Assembly: GCF_042477335.2 (NCBI RefSeq)
Contig: NC_091246.1
Span: 209,249,501-209,313,500, forward strand
Direction: 5' to 3'
Source: Ovis canadensis
Lineage: Eukaryota; Chordata; Mammalia; Artiodactyla; Bovidae
DNA length: 64,000 nucleotides
Positions 50,207 through 60,954 of this stretch are shown here, one piece after another. Both the position numbers and the translations under genes were made by a program. The notes below the pieces were generated by a model. It was not told the DNA's origin, searched no databases, and saw only the letters and a program-made list of their open reading frames with translations. Every line of letters begins with the position of its first letter. Position 1 is the stretch's first letter.

Positions 50207-51832
50207 ATAGATGAATATAACAAAAATATTGATATAAAGATACTAAATAATAAAAACAGAATCTAATACCACAAAGAAAATAATATGCAAAAATCAAGTG
50301 AGACTAATTCTAGGAATGCAATAAGTTGGTTCAATAATAGGAAATTCACTAATAATGAATTTCTCCTTATGATATAAGGAGAAAAATTATGCAATTATCT
50401 CCATATATCTTTATTAATAAATGGTCCCTGGCAAAATTCAACAACTTTTCCTGTTAAAACACTCACAAAAATAGCAATTAAGCCAGTATTCGAAGTTTGA
50501 AGCTTCAAATATTTCATTTGGTGGGGAAATAGTGGAAACATTTACTAAGATCAGGAACAAGCAAAGTTGTCTACTGTCTCTACTATGACTCAACATGTTA
50601 CTAACTGGTAGCATTAGTCCATTCAGCTAGGTAAGAAAAATCAAATAGAGGCAAGAGGACTGAAAGAAAAGAAGTAACACTATCTCTATTTGAAGATGGT
50701 CTGATAGTATATCTGAAACCTAGAGAATTAATAATACTACTAACTCAAATATTTTAAAAATTCAATAAGGAAGCAGGACATGAAATTAACATACAGAAAT
50801 CTATAGCCTTAATATAGATAAATAATTGAAGTATATAAAGTAGAAGAAGCCCCACCTGAGGAATAATCTTAACAAGAAGTGTGCAAAACTCTTAAGAGGA
50901 AAACTTTAAAACACTTCTGAAAGACACAAAATTAGAGTTGAATAATGAAAAAACATCTCTGGATAGGACAGACCAACATCATAAAGATGTCAGTTCTACT
51001 TAATTTATCAATATAATGCAATCTTTAGTTTTTTAAAAGGCTTTTATTATGAGATCAACAAGTTAAAGTTTTTATAAAGAGTGAGAATAGTCAGGAAGTT
51101 ACAGGAAAAGAAAACTACAAGAGGGAAGGGGACCAGCCCTACCAGACTTCAAAACATACTTTAAGTCTTTAAATAAAAGAGAATGGTCTTAAGGACTTTT
51201 CCCAAGGTAGAGTCATGAAATATATGGGAAATGCCTACTAAATATGATTGACCTTGGGAAATGCTGTATTTCATATTCCTTTCTTGAATATTCACAAGGC
51301 ATTTAGCATGTTAAAGATTGCTGCAACAAAGGATTTATCTTTTCTTAAAAAAAAAATTGTAAGGTCTTGGCACTTGAATTGATAAACACCAATGGAATAG
51401 AATAGAAGTCCAGAAAAAAAAACATATGGAAGCTTAAATCTTATGCATAAACATGGCATCTCAAAACTCTAGGGCAAAGATAGATTTTTTTTTTTTTAAA
51501 TAAATGGTGTTGGGACATCTATTTGGGAAAAGAATAAATTAAATCCAGACTGCATACCACAGATTACAAATAAATCAGGAATCTAAATATAAAAATGATA
51601 TACAAGCATTAGAAGGCAAATTCAATTCCTTAAATTTGTATACCATTTGTTTCCTGATAGGACAATATCTTTATGTATACAAATTGTTTCCTGATAAATA
51701 CTGTACTATTTTTTTAATAATTTAAGAACAACAAAGAATGGAAAATTTCCTAATAACACTCTAACAAACTTTGAAAATGTTAGTTTCAGTTTGATTCCCC
51801 TTTTCCATTTCCTCTATGTTTCGGCAGTACCC

Positions 51833-51846
51833 CTGCTGCTGCTGCT

Positions 51847-51885
<39 letters not shown>

Positions 51886-52160
51886 GCTGCTGCTGCTAAG
51901 TTGCTTCAGCCCTGTCCGACCCTGTGTGACCCCATAGTTGGCAGCCCACCAGGCTCCCCCGTCCCTGGGATTCTCCAGGCAAGAACACTGGAGTGGGTTG
52001 CCATTTCCTTCTCCAATGCATGAAAGTGAAAAGTGAAAGTGAAGTTACTCAGTTGTGTTCAACACTTAGTGACCCCATGGACTGCAGCCTACCAGGCTCC
52101 TCTGTCCATGGGATTTTCCAGGCAAGAGTACAGGAGCGGGTTGCCATTGCCTTCTCTAAA
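51833..52160 (-). mobile_element. Bov-A2 SINE with long (CTG)n tail
   Basis: The tail is 65 bp of CTG repeats (51,833-51,897) with two CTA interruptions. Bov-A2 in reverse orientation follows, to 'gccattgccttctc'. In forward orientation the tract is the usual (AGC)n tail, here expanded. Confidence 0.93.
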
Positions 52161-52339
52161 TGGAAATTAAACTTGAGTTTCACATACTTCACATACAAAT
52201 TTAGCTAATTAAGAACAGGACACCAATAATTCATTTTGCAGACATGATACAGTTTTGCTCCTGCAGGTCCATGTATAAGAACCTCAGGCATTGAAAGGAT
52301 AGCTAACTGATGTTTCTGGAGCTGAGCCCTTTAGACAAA

Positions 52340-52510
52340 TGATTCCCAGTGATGATTATGATGATGTTAGCAGCTAACATCTATTAATGCTTTATTCACA
52401 CTGCATTAAGTATTTTATATTATTACCTCTTTTAGTTCTTCAGACAACCCTTCAGGGTAGGCAGTAATTAAATGGGACTCTAACAAGTTAAATAACTGTC
52501 AGTGCCCCAC
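52340..52510 (-). mobile_element. MIR SINE (diverged)
   Basis: 'gcagctaacatctattaatg', then 'ctttattcacactgcattaa', then 'agttaaataactgtcagtg' are in antisense MIR order. Confidence 0.6.
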
Positions 52511-52527
52511 AAGAAAACTCTTCCTCA

Positions 52528-53178
52528 GGTGTTCAGTTCAATTCAGTCGCTCAGTCGTGTCTGACTCTTTGCGACCCCATGAACTGTAGTACGCCAGGCC
52601 TCCCTGTCCATCACCAACTTCTGGAGTTCACCCAAACCCATGTCCATTGTGTTGGTGATGCCCTCCAACCATCTCATCCTCTGTCGTCCCCTTCTCCTCC
52701 TGCCCTCAATACTTCCCAGCATCAGGGTCTTTTCAAATGAGTCAGCCCTGGACATCAGGTGGCCAAAGTATTGGAGTTTCAGCTTCAACATCAGTCCCTC
52801 CAATGAACACCCAGGACTGATCTCCTTTAGGATGGACTGGTTGGATCTCCTTGCAGTCCAAGGGACTCTCAAGAGTCTTCTCCAACACCACAGTTCAAAA
52901 GCATCAATTCTTCGGTGCTCAGCCTTCTTCACAGTCCAACTCTCACATCCATACATGACCACAGGAAAAACTACAGCCTTGACTAGACGGACCTTAGTCG
53001 GCAAAGTAATGTCTCTGCTTTTGAATATGCTATCTAGGTTGGTCATAACTTTTCTTCCAAGGAGTAAGCGTCTTTTAATTTCATGGCTGCAGTCACCATC
53101 TGCAGTGATTTTGGAGCCCCCCAAAATAAAGTCAGCCACTGTTTCCACTGTTTCCCCATCTATTTCCCATGAAGTGAT
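52528..53178 (-). mobile_element. BovB LINE 3' fragment next to C2CD6 exon 1
   Basis: Same orientation as C2CD6. It starts near 'gttcagttcaattcagtcgc' (52,532) and is 5'-truncated at about 53,178, where unique sequence resumes ('acaactctctaaacgagggc'). A 226-codon open frame (52,543-53,223) runs from unique sequence into BovB. It is a chance fusion, not a gene. Only about 118 bp separate it from the exon 1 donor. Confidence 0.93.
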
Positions 53179-53296
53179 ACAACTCTCTAAACGAGGGCAG
53201 GTTTCCCTCCCTCCCACTGGCACACTGAGCCCTTGGTCCTGCCTGATCCTCTACGGGGTCAGGGGACAGACTCCACCCCCCAGACCCCCCACTTAC

Positions 53297-53533
53297 ATTC
53301 AGCAGCCGGTACCCAGGACCCTCCTTAGACTCGACTTTGGACAGATTAGGGGTCTTGTCCCGCCCCTGGACGTTCCAGGCTGTAGAAGAGAATTCCAATC
53401 CCCTTGCTTGCCTATTTTCCAAGTTGGTTTGGGAAATTCTCTGAAATAACGGTGCTGCGTACAGGGAATGGATCCGCCTGTTGTGATTATCTTCTGTGTT
53501 GGAAACCTCAGCCATGTCTTGGGGCGGCTCCAT
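53297..53533 (-). CDS. C2CD6: C2CD6 coding exon 1
   Basis: 79 codons in phase 0, MEPPQDMAEVSNTEDN to GPGYRLLN, with consensus donor gtaagt at 53,291-53,296. The ATG at 53,531-53,533 was chosen because it has G at -3 and +4 and because the MEPPQ start and RLLN end fit the mammalian protein as I recall it. The same frame stays open upstream to an ATG at 53,773, so a longer N-terminus cannot be excluded from sequence. The segment is polar and probably disordered. Confidence 0.9.
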
Positions 53534-53583
53534 CCCTCCATCCTCGGCTGGGCAGGTCTGCGCACTAACCGACTGCCTGCTAC

Positions 53584-53595
53584 TGCGCAAGCGCA
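53584..53595 (-). promoter_or_regulatory. NRF1-like site
   Basis: TGCGCAAGCGCA, one base off the palindromic NRF1 consensus, 51 bp upstream of the C2CD6 ATG. Confidence 0.6.
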
Positions 53596-53609
53596 GCCCT
53601 CTCACCACC

Positions 53610-53617
53610 TTTCCCGC
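53610..53617 (+). promoter_or_regulatory. E2F-like site
   Basis: TTTCCCGC matches the E2F consensus TTTSSCGC; about 77 bp upstream of the C2CD6 ATG. Confidence 0.55.
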
Positions 53618-53642
53618 GCTTTTCCTGTGCACGCACACACAC

Positions 53643-53648
53643 CACGTG
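53643..53648. promoter_or_regulatory. E-box CACGTG
   Basis: Palindromic CACGTG followed by AC, the class bound by MAX/MGA, USF and related factors; about 110 bp upstream of the C2CD6 ATG. Confidence 0.55.
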
Positions 53649-53773
53649 ACCTGCACATTCAGGCCGGCCTCTGCCCCAGGCTGGAACAGGGGCTGTGCTA
53701 GTTCCAACTGCCATTTCAGCCTCCCTTTGAAGGAAGTCTGAGCTTGCTGCCTGACAGCAAAGCTCCTCAGCAC

Positions 53774-54769
53774 GGTGACTGAATTTAGTTCGTTTCCTAT
53801 CTGCCGTTTAATCCATCATAAACCTTCTCTCTTCTCCGTACACCTCCGAATACTATCCCGAGTTCCAGATGCTATATTTTTAACAGCTTACTTGGATACT
53901 TTTACTCGACTGTCCCACAGATTCATAACCCAACACGTTAATATTCATCTTCCTTCTCAGACGTCTATGTTCCAAACACATTTCGTGTAGCAATGTCATA
54001 TCCACAAAATCTTAAAACTTCTGTTTTGAATTCAAACCCTAAATATTTGAACCCGATTCTTCCTCTTTATGGCACCTCATTTAGGGTATCTCACATAGAC
54101 GGCTGCAGGGGTCCCTGGCCTACCATCATCCACTCTTCCCACTGCCCCAGTGTTCATGCAGCTTACCTTTTAAAGCACACAAAATCAGAAATGTTCAGAG
54201 TTTCTTTAATCAGCCACAAAATATTCTTCAATACAGAAAACAAGAGACTCCAAAATGCTCTATACCACCTCAGGATCATTTCTTATGGATATTCTATATG
54301 GAATCAGGTTTTCTTTTATTCAACGGCCACCTCACAGTTTAGCCTTTAGTAAAGTTTTATAACCCCATACACATACCCCCAAAGCAGAATTAACTGCTAT
54401 CTCCAAGCTTCTACTTGGCATATTCCTATTAGTGGACTCACACTATTAGAATTAGTTGTTAATTTCAAAAAGTAGAGTTCTTGGAGGTAAAAATCTGATC
54501 CTCACTCTTCACTCTTCAGGGCTCACCACACAATAGCTCCACATCCTTGACATGTTTGTTGTCATTTTGAGTCATGTTTAATGACTGTTCAGAGACTTGC
54601 TGTCCTCCAGCACATTCCAACTTCCTTAGGGTTCATGTGATGCAACAAAAATCTAACCTAAATCTAACCAAATCTCTAGCCCTAACTTCTGGGCTATAGG
54701 AAATTCAGGAGATACAAATTGGATGATACCTTCAGGAGAAAAAATTAAATAAAAATAAAGGTGGGACAT
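53774..54769. other. Intergenic, nothing recognised
   Basis: Upstream of C2CD6 and downstream of TMEM237. No open frame resembling a known protein and no repeat I can name. Confidence 0.5.
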
Positions 54770-55985
54770 TAAAAAAAATTGATTTGGATTCTTCATACGC
54801 ACACAAAATGTCATCAGAATGTGTAGAATGGTATGGTCACCCTAGAAAAAGACTTTGGCAACTTCTTAACAAACTAAACATAAAACTACCATACAGCCCA
54901 GTGGTTGTACTCCTGGGTATTTTTGTTGCTGTTCAGTTACTAAGTCTTGTCCGACTCTTTGTGACCCCATGGGCTGGAGCACACCAGACTTCCCTGTCCT
55001 TCACTATTTCCTGGAGTTTGCTCAAATTCATGTCCATTGAGTCAGTGATGCCATCCAACCATCTTATCCTCTGTTGTCCCCTTCTTCTCCTGCCCTCAAT
55101 CTTTCCCAGCATCAGGGTCTTTTTCAATGAGTTGGCTCTTTGCGTCAGGTAGCTAAGTATTAGAGCTTCAACTTCAGCATCAGTCCTTCCAATGAATATT
55201 CTCAGTTGATTTCCTTTAGGATAGACTGGTTTGACCTTGTGAGAAGACTCACAAGAGTCTTCTCCAGCACTCCAATTCAAAAGCATCAGTTCTTTGGTGC
55301 TGAGCCTTCTTTATGGTCCAACTCTCACATCCGTACATGACTACTGAAAAAACCATAGCTTTGACTATATGGACGTTTGCTGGCAAAGCGATGTCTCTGC
55401 TTTTTAATAGGCTGTCTTAGTTTGTCATTGCTTTTCTTCCACAGAGCAAGCATCTTTTAATTTTGTGGCTGCAGTCTCCATCTGCACTGATTTTGGAGCC
55501 CAAGAAAATAAAATCTGTAAAATTCACATTCATTCAAAAACCTATACACAAATTTTTGTAGTAGTTTTATTCATAAATAAAAGTGGAATCAGCTCAGATG
55601 TCTTTTGACAGGTAAATGGTTAAACTTCAATAACTTGCAATGTGACTTTGCAATAAAAAGGAATGAACTATGGCCTTACAACATGGGTGAATCTCCAGGG
55701 AATACACTGAGCAGAAAAAAGCTAATCCCAATAGATTACATATTGTATAATTCAACTTATTATTGAAATTATAAGATTTAAGAAATAGAAGACATTAGTA
55801 ATTGCCAGGGCTTGGGGTTAGGGGTACAGGGAAAGGATGTAGGAAGGATATTGTCTGTTTATAAAAGGGCAACATGAGAGATTCTTACAGCTTTTAGACT
55901 TGGTAGATACACAACCATACACAATTGATAAAACTGTATAGAACTTAATATATACATAGAGATACGCATGTAACAGTAGGGGGAT
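54770..55985 (+). mobile_element. Old L1 3' region split by BovB
   Basis: Sense L1 tail: 'agcccagtggttgtactcct' before the BovB, then 'aaacctatacacaaattttt' and 'gccagggcttggggttaggg' after it. Non-coding. Confidence 0.65.
54925..55518 (-). mobile_element. BovB LINE 3' fragment
   Basis: Antisense, 'ctgttcagttactaagtctt' to 'ccaagaaaataaaatctg'. More diverged than the 46-kb copy. Confidence 0.9.
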
Positions 55986-56395
55986 TCCCTTTTCAGCAGC
56001 TCCTGACAGCTGGAGAATACCTTATAGACAAGCAAGATATTCCTAGTATGGCATGTGTATCAAATTTAGACCTATTCTCAGCACCATCCAACTCCATCAT
56101 CAACTTATCAATCCTCTTCTGTTCCACAACATTCAGTGGGTTGCTAATCAGGGCAGGTTCAGTTTTACTGAGGTGCTCAAGAGACTCTGAGACATCTTTT
56201 CCCACAGTAAGCCTTCATGTCTTGAGCTCTAAGTCTCATATCAGTTGAGGCACCAATAGATACAGTTCTGAAGAGATCTCTTCCATGGCAGGACCCACAT
56301 GAAGAGTGGGATTTCCGTGAAGGTCAAAGATCTCTCTGACAAAGAACTTGGGAACAGGTATGGTGAATTTCTACTCATACTTCTTGTCGTTTAAA
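55985..56395 (-). pseudogene. Enolase retropseudogene fragment (ENO1-like)
   Basis: On the minus strand the N-terminal enolase region is readable: REIFD.HGNPT near 56,320, then after a disrupted stretch GKDVSESLEHLSKTEPALIS, then NVVEQKRIDKLMMELDGAEN, then RSKF and AILGIS. These align in order with the first about 120 residues of the glycolytic enzyme (RGNPTVEV, GKGVSKAVEHI, EQEKIDKLMIEMDGTENKSKF). No introns are present and there are in-frame stops (for example after LVPQLI), so this is a dead, processed copy, truncated at about 55,985. The parent is probably ENO1, but a paralogue is possible. Confidence 0.85.
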
Positions 56396-56609
56396 AAAAG
56401 AGGCAGGGGAAAAGGTCTGCAGAGGTCAAATGAGTGTTAACTTAATAAGCGCACAGGCCTCTCCTTTACTCTCCCGAACTCTTGGCCAGCTTGGCTTCTC
56501 TTTTGCTGTATATGTTTCTTAAAGGTCCCTAAATGATTCTGATGTGCAACCAGATATGGGAACTACTGGTATAGGTCTTTAAAAAAATAAACTTCTACAA
56601 TTATATAAC

Positions 56610-57172
56610 TTCTCAAATGAAAGTTACATTTCCTTTTTATTAGCCATCTTTCAAGCTAAATTATATTTTACTTATTACATGATACACAACCACTGAACCA
56701 GTTTCAAAAATGACAAAATTCATATTTCAATTTATTCGGTCAGGAAACATGAAAAATAAATAATGAAGGTCCTTTTCCTCCCCTTCTTCTCTATTCTCTA
56801 AATTTATGTTTAAACTTGATAGATATTTTGTAACACTAAAGTTATGGCTTTTTTAAAAGCACTGTATTACTGCTTTTAATGATAATGATTATAAATGCAA
56901 CTAATCTGAAAAAACAGGAAATAAACACTTTCACCTGTTGGTTTCTAGTTCATTATCTTCTTCATCATAAAGATGATAATGCTATAGAAATTAATGTTTG
57001 GGTATAAATTGCAGATACAATTTTAACATTTTCCATAATCCTGAGAAAATTTTCAGTATTATATAATCAAAAATCAATTCCAAATACATCTGTACATATA
57101 TAAAAATACATTTAAAAACAAGAATGGGAAAAATTCTAAATACTAGGTCGTTACTCAGAAGGTGAGTTGGCA
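56610..57172 (-). other. TMEM237: TMEM237 3' UTR (end inferred)
   Basis: AT-rich sequence after the stop codon without obvious repeats. AATAAA signals on the minus strand lie at 56,731-56,736 and 56,636-56,641; the second would place cleavage near 56,610-56,625. No transcript evidence is available. Confidence 0.5.
56636..56641 (-). terminator. TMEM237: Candidate TMEM237 poly(A) signal
   Basis: AATAAA within 'ggctaataaaaaggaa' on the minus strand, 532 nt after the stop codon. The alternative at 56,731-56,736 is equally canonical. Confidence 0.45.
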
Positions 57173-57234
57173 CTATGAAGAGGCTTTGATTCCTTTATCA
57201 GGATATTCTTCCACATCCGAAGAGAACATCAACT
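57173..57234 (-). CDS. TMEM237: TMEM237 last coding exon
   Basis: Acceptor ttctctcccag. AG completes a Glu codon, then LMFSSDVEEYPDKGIKASS and TAG at 57,173-57,175. It is the acidic cytoplasmic C-terminal tail. The tail looks two or three residues shorter than I recall for human. Confidence 0.96.
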
Positions 57235-58706
57235 CTGGGAGAGAAAATGAACAAATCATACTTAAAATGATTTCCCAGCAACTCAGAAAGAATTTTATAA
57301 CTTACTAATAAACAGCCTTAAAATATTGACATATTATATAATAGAATTATAATTCTTTATGTTATAAAGAATTATTATAAATTCTTTGTATTATATAATT
57401 CTTACTTGAGTACAAGTAAGATTTCTTGATAGTGAACTCTGAGTTTTAAAAGATGAGCTATTGACAAATGTACGAGTTTTGCATTTTGAGACGTCCAAGT
57501 TTTTAATGCATTGTAAACTCCTGAAAAATAAAATATATATAGTAGAGACAATATAATAACTCATACCAGGAAGTTTAATTCACTTAGAGAATCCAGGATC
57601 ATTAAACGGCTAAAGAAGTCTAATTCTATAGTGATCATGATAGCCTAAAATATAGGACACAGACACAGCAGAGGACCTGGAACTAAGATTAGGTGTGTGC
57701 CAGGAAAGTTTAAATATGTGACCCCATTTAATCACCATAAACTCCCTTTAAGTGAGTATTATCTTCCTCATTTTATATTTCCATTTTTTTATCCATATGA
57801 AATGTTATTTGACTCACATAACCCTGAAAGAGAGCAGGATTCTGGAAATATAAGTAACATATACTGTGTGATTAAGACTGAATACTGCATTAGCCAGTTG
57901 AATTAGCTTCAATCCCAGTGGAGAATGTTATTAATTGGCATTTTGAAATTTAAACTATCACTAAGCATAGTCCCATAATTTACTAAAATACCAAGAAATA
58001 TTAAAAAAAGAAAACCTTAGGAATTTAGTAAAATAAAGTCCCCTGATATAAACATTAGACGAAAAATAAAATCTTTGAATGATGAAAAACTACAACCAAG
58101 TTAATGAAAAACTGTGAACTACCTAAAGCCTAAGAAGATTTTTAAAATATTTTAAATATATCTAAAAGGAATAATTAGTCAATAACACAAGAAAAGATGC
58201 ATTCATGAATGAAAACACACAAGATTATTACATTTTTTGTCTTGGTTTTTACAAATGGAAATGTTGGAAAGATTCTCAGTTCCAAGATTTCTGAGACACA
58301 GGCTGTAATCAGTTGATCAAATTGTGGTTAAATGTTTTGCTTAACAAATCAAGAATAAAAATAATAGCCAAAGTCCAGAAAACAGCAAATAGATTCAAGG
58401 ATGAAACTGTGGAACATCTACCAGGAAACACAACTTACAATACAAACACTAAGCTGTTCTCAGAGCAATGCTGAAAGACTAGCAGTTTGCAAATGTGATT
58501 CTTCTTCAGGTGTTCCAAAAGGGGTCTGAGACTACAGAGTAGTAAATCTCACTTTACTCTGGGCACACTAAAGATTGCTAAGCACTTCATTAGACTATGA
58601 AGGGTTAAGAATTTGTGCCAGGTAGAGGAGGAGGTAAGAGTAAATTCACTTGAATATGTATCTAGCAGAGGCTAACAGATGAAGCATATCATTTATTTCA
58701 AATTTA
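57235..58706. other. TMEM237 last intron, nothing recognised
   Basis: AT-rich. 57,340-57,410 contains interlaced inverted copies of aattataattctttat-like words that could form a hairpin, with no function implied. Confidence 0.5.
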
Positions 58707-58928
58707 TGGGCTTCCCCAGAGGCTCAGCAGTAAAGAATCTGCCTGCAATGCAGGAAGCACTGCAGGAACTGCAGGTTCAATCCCTGGGTCGGGAAGATGC
58801 CCTGGAGGAGGAGATGGCAACCCACTCCAGTACTCTTGCTGGGAAAAGCCCATGGACAGAGGAGACTGGAGGGCTATAGTCTATAGGTTCTCAAAGGGTC
58901 AGACACGACTTAGCGACTGAGTAGCAAG
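58707..58928 (+). mobile_element. Bov-tA SINE
   Basis: 'gggcttccccagaggctcag' to 'cagacacgacttagcgactg'. It lies in the TMEM237 intron, antisense to the gene. Confidence 0.9.
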
Positions 58929-59234
58929 AGATACTTTGATCAGAAAGAGACTAACAGAAAGGAAGAGCAAAGACTTTCTATACAATGCCTGAAAGGGTCC
59001 AAGAAGAGAAATATCTCCAAGATATGCGCAAACCCTCATGAAGTGCTCCAAGACGCCAGCTCTCCTACACACTCCTGTTTTTTGCAGCATTCAGTTTCAC
59101 CACTTTATTGTTATACTTCTTGGGTTACTTTAAATGCATCTTTGTTATTGAAATGTTATAATACTATAAAGTATAAATGACATAATGCTATCTCCATTAA
59201 AAGAAGATTTATGAAGTCATTATAGAAGATTTTA

Positions 59235-59462
<228 letters not shown>

Positions 59463-59811
59463 TTAAAAAAAAATTAGCCATCCTTATCTAGAGGAATAAC
59501 AAGCATAAAATATAACTTCCCTATGAAATACACTATATATATCATGAGAATTTTAAAACCATAACTTAAAAGATTTAAAACACTGTTTACAAAACATTTT
59601 CATTAAAAATGCAAGAGTATATAACAATAGTTATCCATTAACCAATGGAATAGGGGGCTTTTTTGGCCACAATTTTAGAAACAAAAACAAGGCCCTCATT
59701 ACTATTTATAGGTGAAAACAAGTAAAGGAGTGAAAAGACAAGAATAGCACCATTCCGCCCACTGTTGCTATTATTACGATCAACAATTACTAGTGCTACT
59801 ATGAATTCTTA

Positions 59812-59925
<114 letters not shown>

Positions 59926-60344
59926 TTACTAATAATGTATTTTTAACAACCCAGTTTGTTTGGAATTTATAAATAACTTTAAGGTCAAAAATAATCTGAG
60001 CTTTGGGAAATGATGACATAAAAAATTTTCATTTGGTCAATTTCAATAGGCTGGATAGTCTTACATTATTTTTCAATACAGGTAGAGAAGGGGCTTTAGA
60101 TACTCACTATTTTATCATTAGGCTGACAAGAATCTAGGAGATCATTTAAGAAATTAAATGATTCAAGGTTCTAAAAGTAGTTTTATTAACATTCTCATAA
60201 TTAGAACAAAATTTACTCCAAATTACCAAAAAGGTGAAAAAAAATAGTATTTGTTACTAAAATGCCCTATCAGCCCTATTTGTTTACTGTCAAGTAGAAA
60301 ACACAAAAGTAATACAGAACAATAAACTTTAAAAAGTTAGATAA

Positions 60345-60414
60345 CCTCTACTGAAAAATAATTCTAAACCTCCACTGAAAAATAATTCTAAACCTCCACT
60401 GAAAAATAATTCTA
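60345..60414 (+). repeat. 24-bp tandem repeat, about 2.9 copies
   Basis: Unit cctccactgaaaaataattc + taaa, at 60,345-60,368, 60,369-60,392 and 60,393-60,414; copy 1 differs from copy 2 by one base. It lies 150 bp from a TMEM237 exon. Confidence 0.95.
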
Positions 60415-60564
60415 TCAAAATTATACCTACCATAGTTTAATTACAAATTCCACTGAATATTGATATGAATTGTTTTAGGTAGCAATAATATAACATCATT
60501 TTTAAAATAAAATTATACTTTTTTTCTGATTCAAATTTACACAGTTATCAAATTATTTACTTAC

Positions 60565-60638
60565 AGAAAGATGCTAAAGCTCTTGGATCCAGAGCAAGAA
60601 AATTTCGGATTGCTACTGACGTTTTAGCAAAGTCAATC
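60565..60638 (-). CDS. TMEM237: TMEM237 coding exon
   Basis: 74 nt: completes an Arg codon, then [20 protein letters not shown], then LASF, then T of a Leu codon. Acceptor attttctag, donor gtaagtaaat. It leads into the third membrane span. Confidence 0.97.
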
Positions 60639-60954
60639 CTAGAAAATACAAAAGCCTCTTGTCACAGTGTAGTTGTAAATTTCTTACAAAACTGTACAAA
60701 ACTGTAGTCTCTAGACAACAGTTTCTTTCTTCTCTATTTTAATGCTACCACATTATTATGAAGCTTTAAGTAGCTACAGTTTATACTTAACACACATGAA
60801 AAAATCTTATCTACAAAGGCCACATAAAACATTTAACTAAAGACTATTTTAGTTATCATTCCTTTAGCATTAAGAAGAAACAAACGTGATCAGCCATTTT
60901 ATTAGATTCTACTTCCTTTTATTACTCATACTATTGAGTGATAAGCTGTTGTTT

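Larger units (their letters stand above)
44271..51730 (+). mobile_element. Decayed L1 ORF2 broken by many insertions
   Basis: Pieces of one or more old L1 ORF2 in sense orientation remain: 44,280-44,750, 45,730-46,215 ('ttcactggtgaattctatca'), 46,372-46,464, 47,726-48,220 ('tttatttgcaggtgacacag'), 48,440-48,585 and 50,206-51,730. Between them lie three BovB, one CHR, two Bov-tA, two Bov-A2 and one MLT1 insertion. Whether this is one L1 or two cannot be settled by eye. Confidence 0.6.
3486..53533 (-). other. C2CD6: C2CD6 gene, 5' part (exons 1-10, gene continues off the left edge)
   Basis: C2CD6 (ALS2CR11) encodes a testis protein with one C2 domain. In mouse it associates with the CatSper calcium channel of the sperm flagellum and is needed for male fertility. 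Ten minus-strand exons could be chained: 53297-53533, 38677-38763, 38080-38131, 36624-36769, 31850-31972, 23266-23310, 22280-22330, 20321-20400, 12700-12846 and 3486-3591. They sum to 1,074 nt, exactly 358 codons, with every junction in phase and GT/AG at each boundary. The C2 domain spans roughly residues 100-247. A Q/P-rich linker and a charged coiled-coil-like segment (residues about 320-358) follow. The introns are repeat-filled, the first being 14.5 kb. The identification rests on recalled similarity to the mammalian protein and on synteny with TMEM237. The long C-terminal part is not in the window. Confidence 0.92.
53180..53720 (-). promoter_or_regulatory. C2CD6: C2CD6 promoter / CpG-rich region
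   Basis: This is the only clearly GC- and CpG-rich stretch of the window. It covers exon 1 and the DNA just upstream of its start codon. It contains an NRF1-like site, an E2F-like site and a CACGTG E-box within 110 bp upstream of the ATG. No TATA box is evident. The transcription start cannot be fixed by eye. Confidence 0.75.

Noticed and set aside
52543..53223. 226-codon minus-strand frame as a novel gene
   Set aside because: Most of it is the BovB 3' region; the first residues come from C2CD6 intron sequence next to exon 1.
53468..53741. Plus-strand frames in the CpG-rich block
   Set aside because: They are shadows of C2CD6 exon 1 and its GC-rich upstream DNA, where stop codons are rare by composition.
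60345..60414. CRISPR-like direct repeats
   Set aside because: Contiguous tandem units without spacers, in a mammalian intron.
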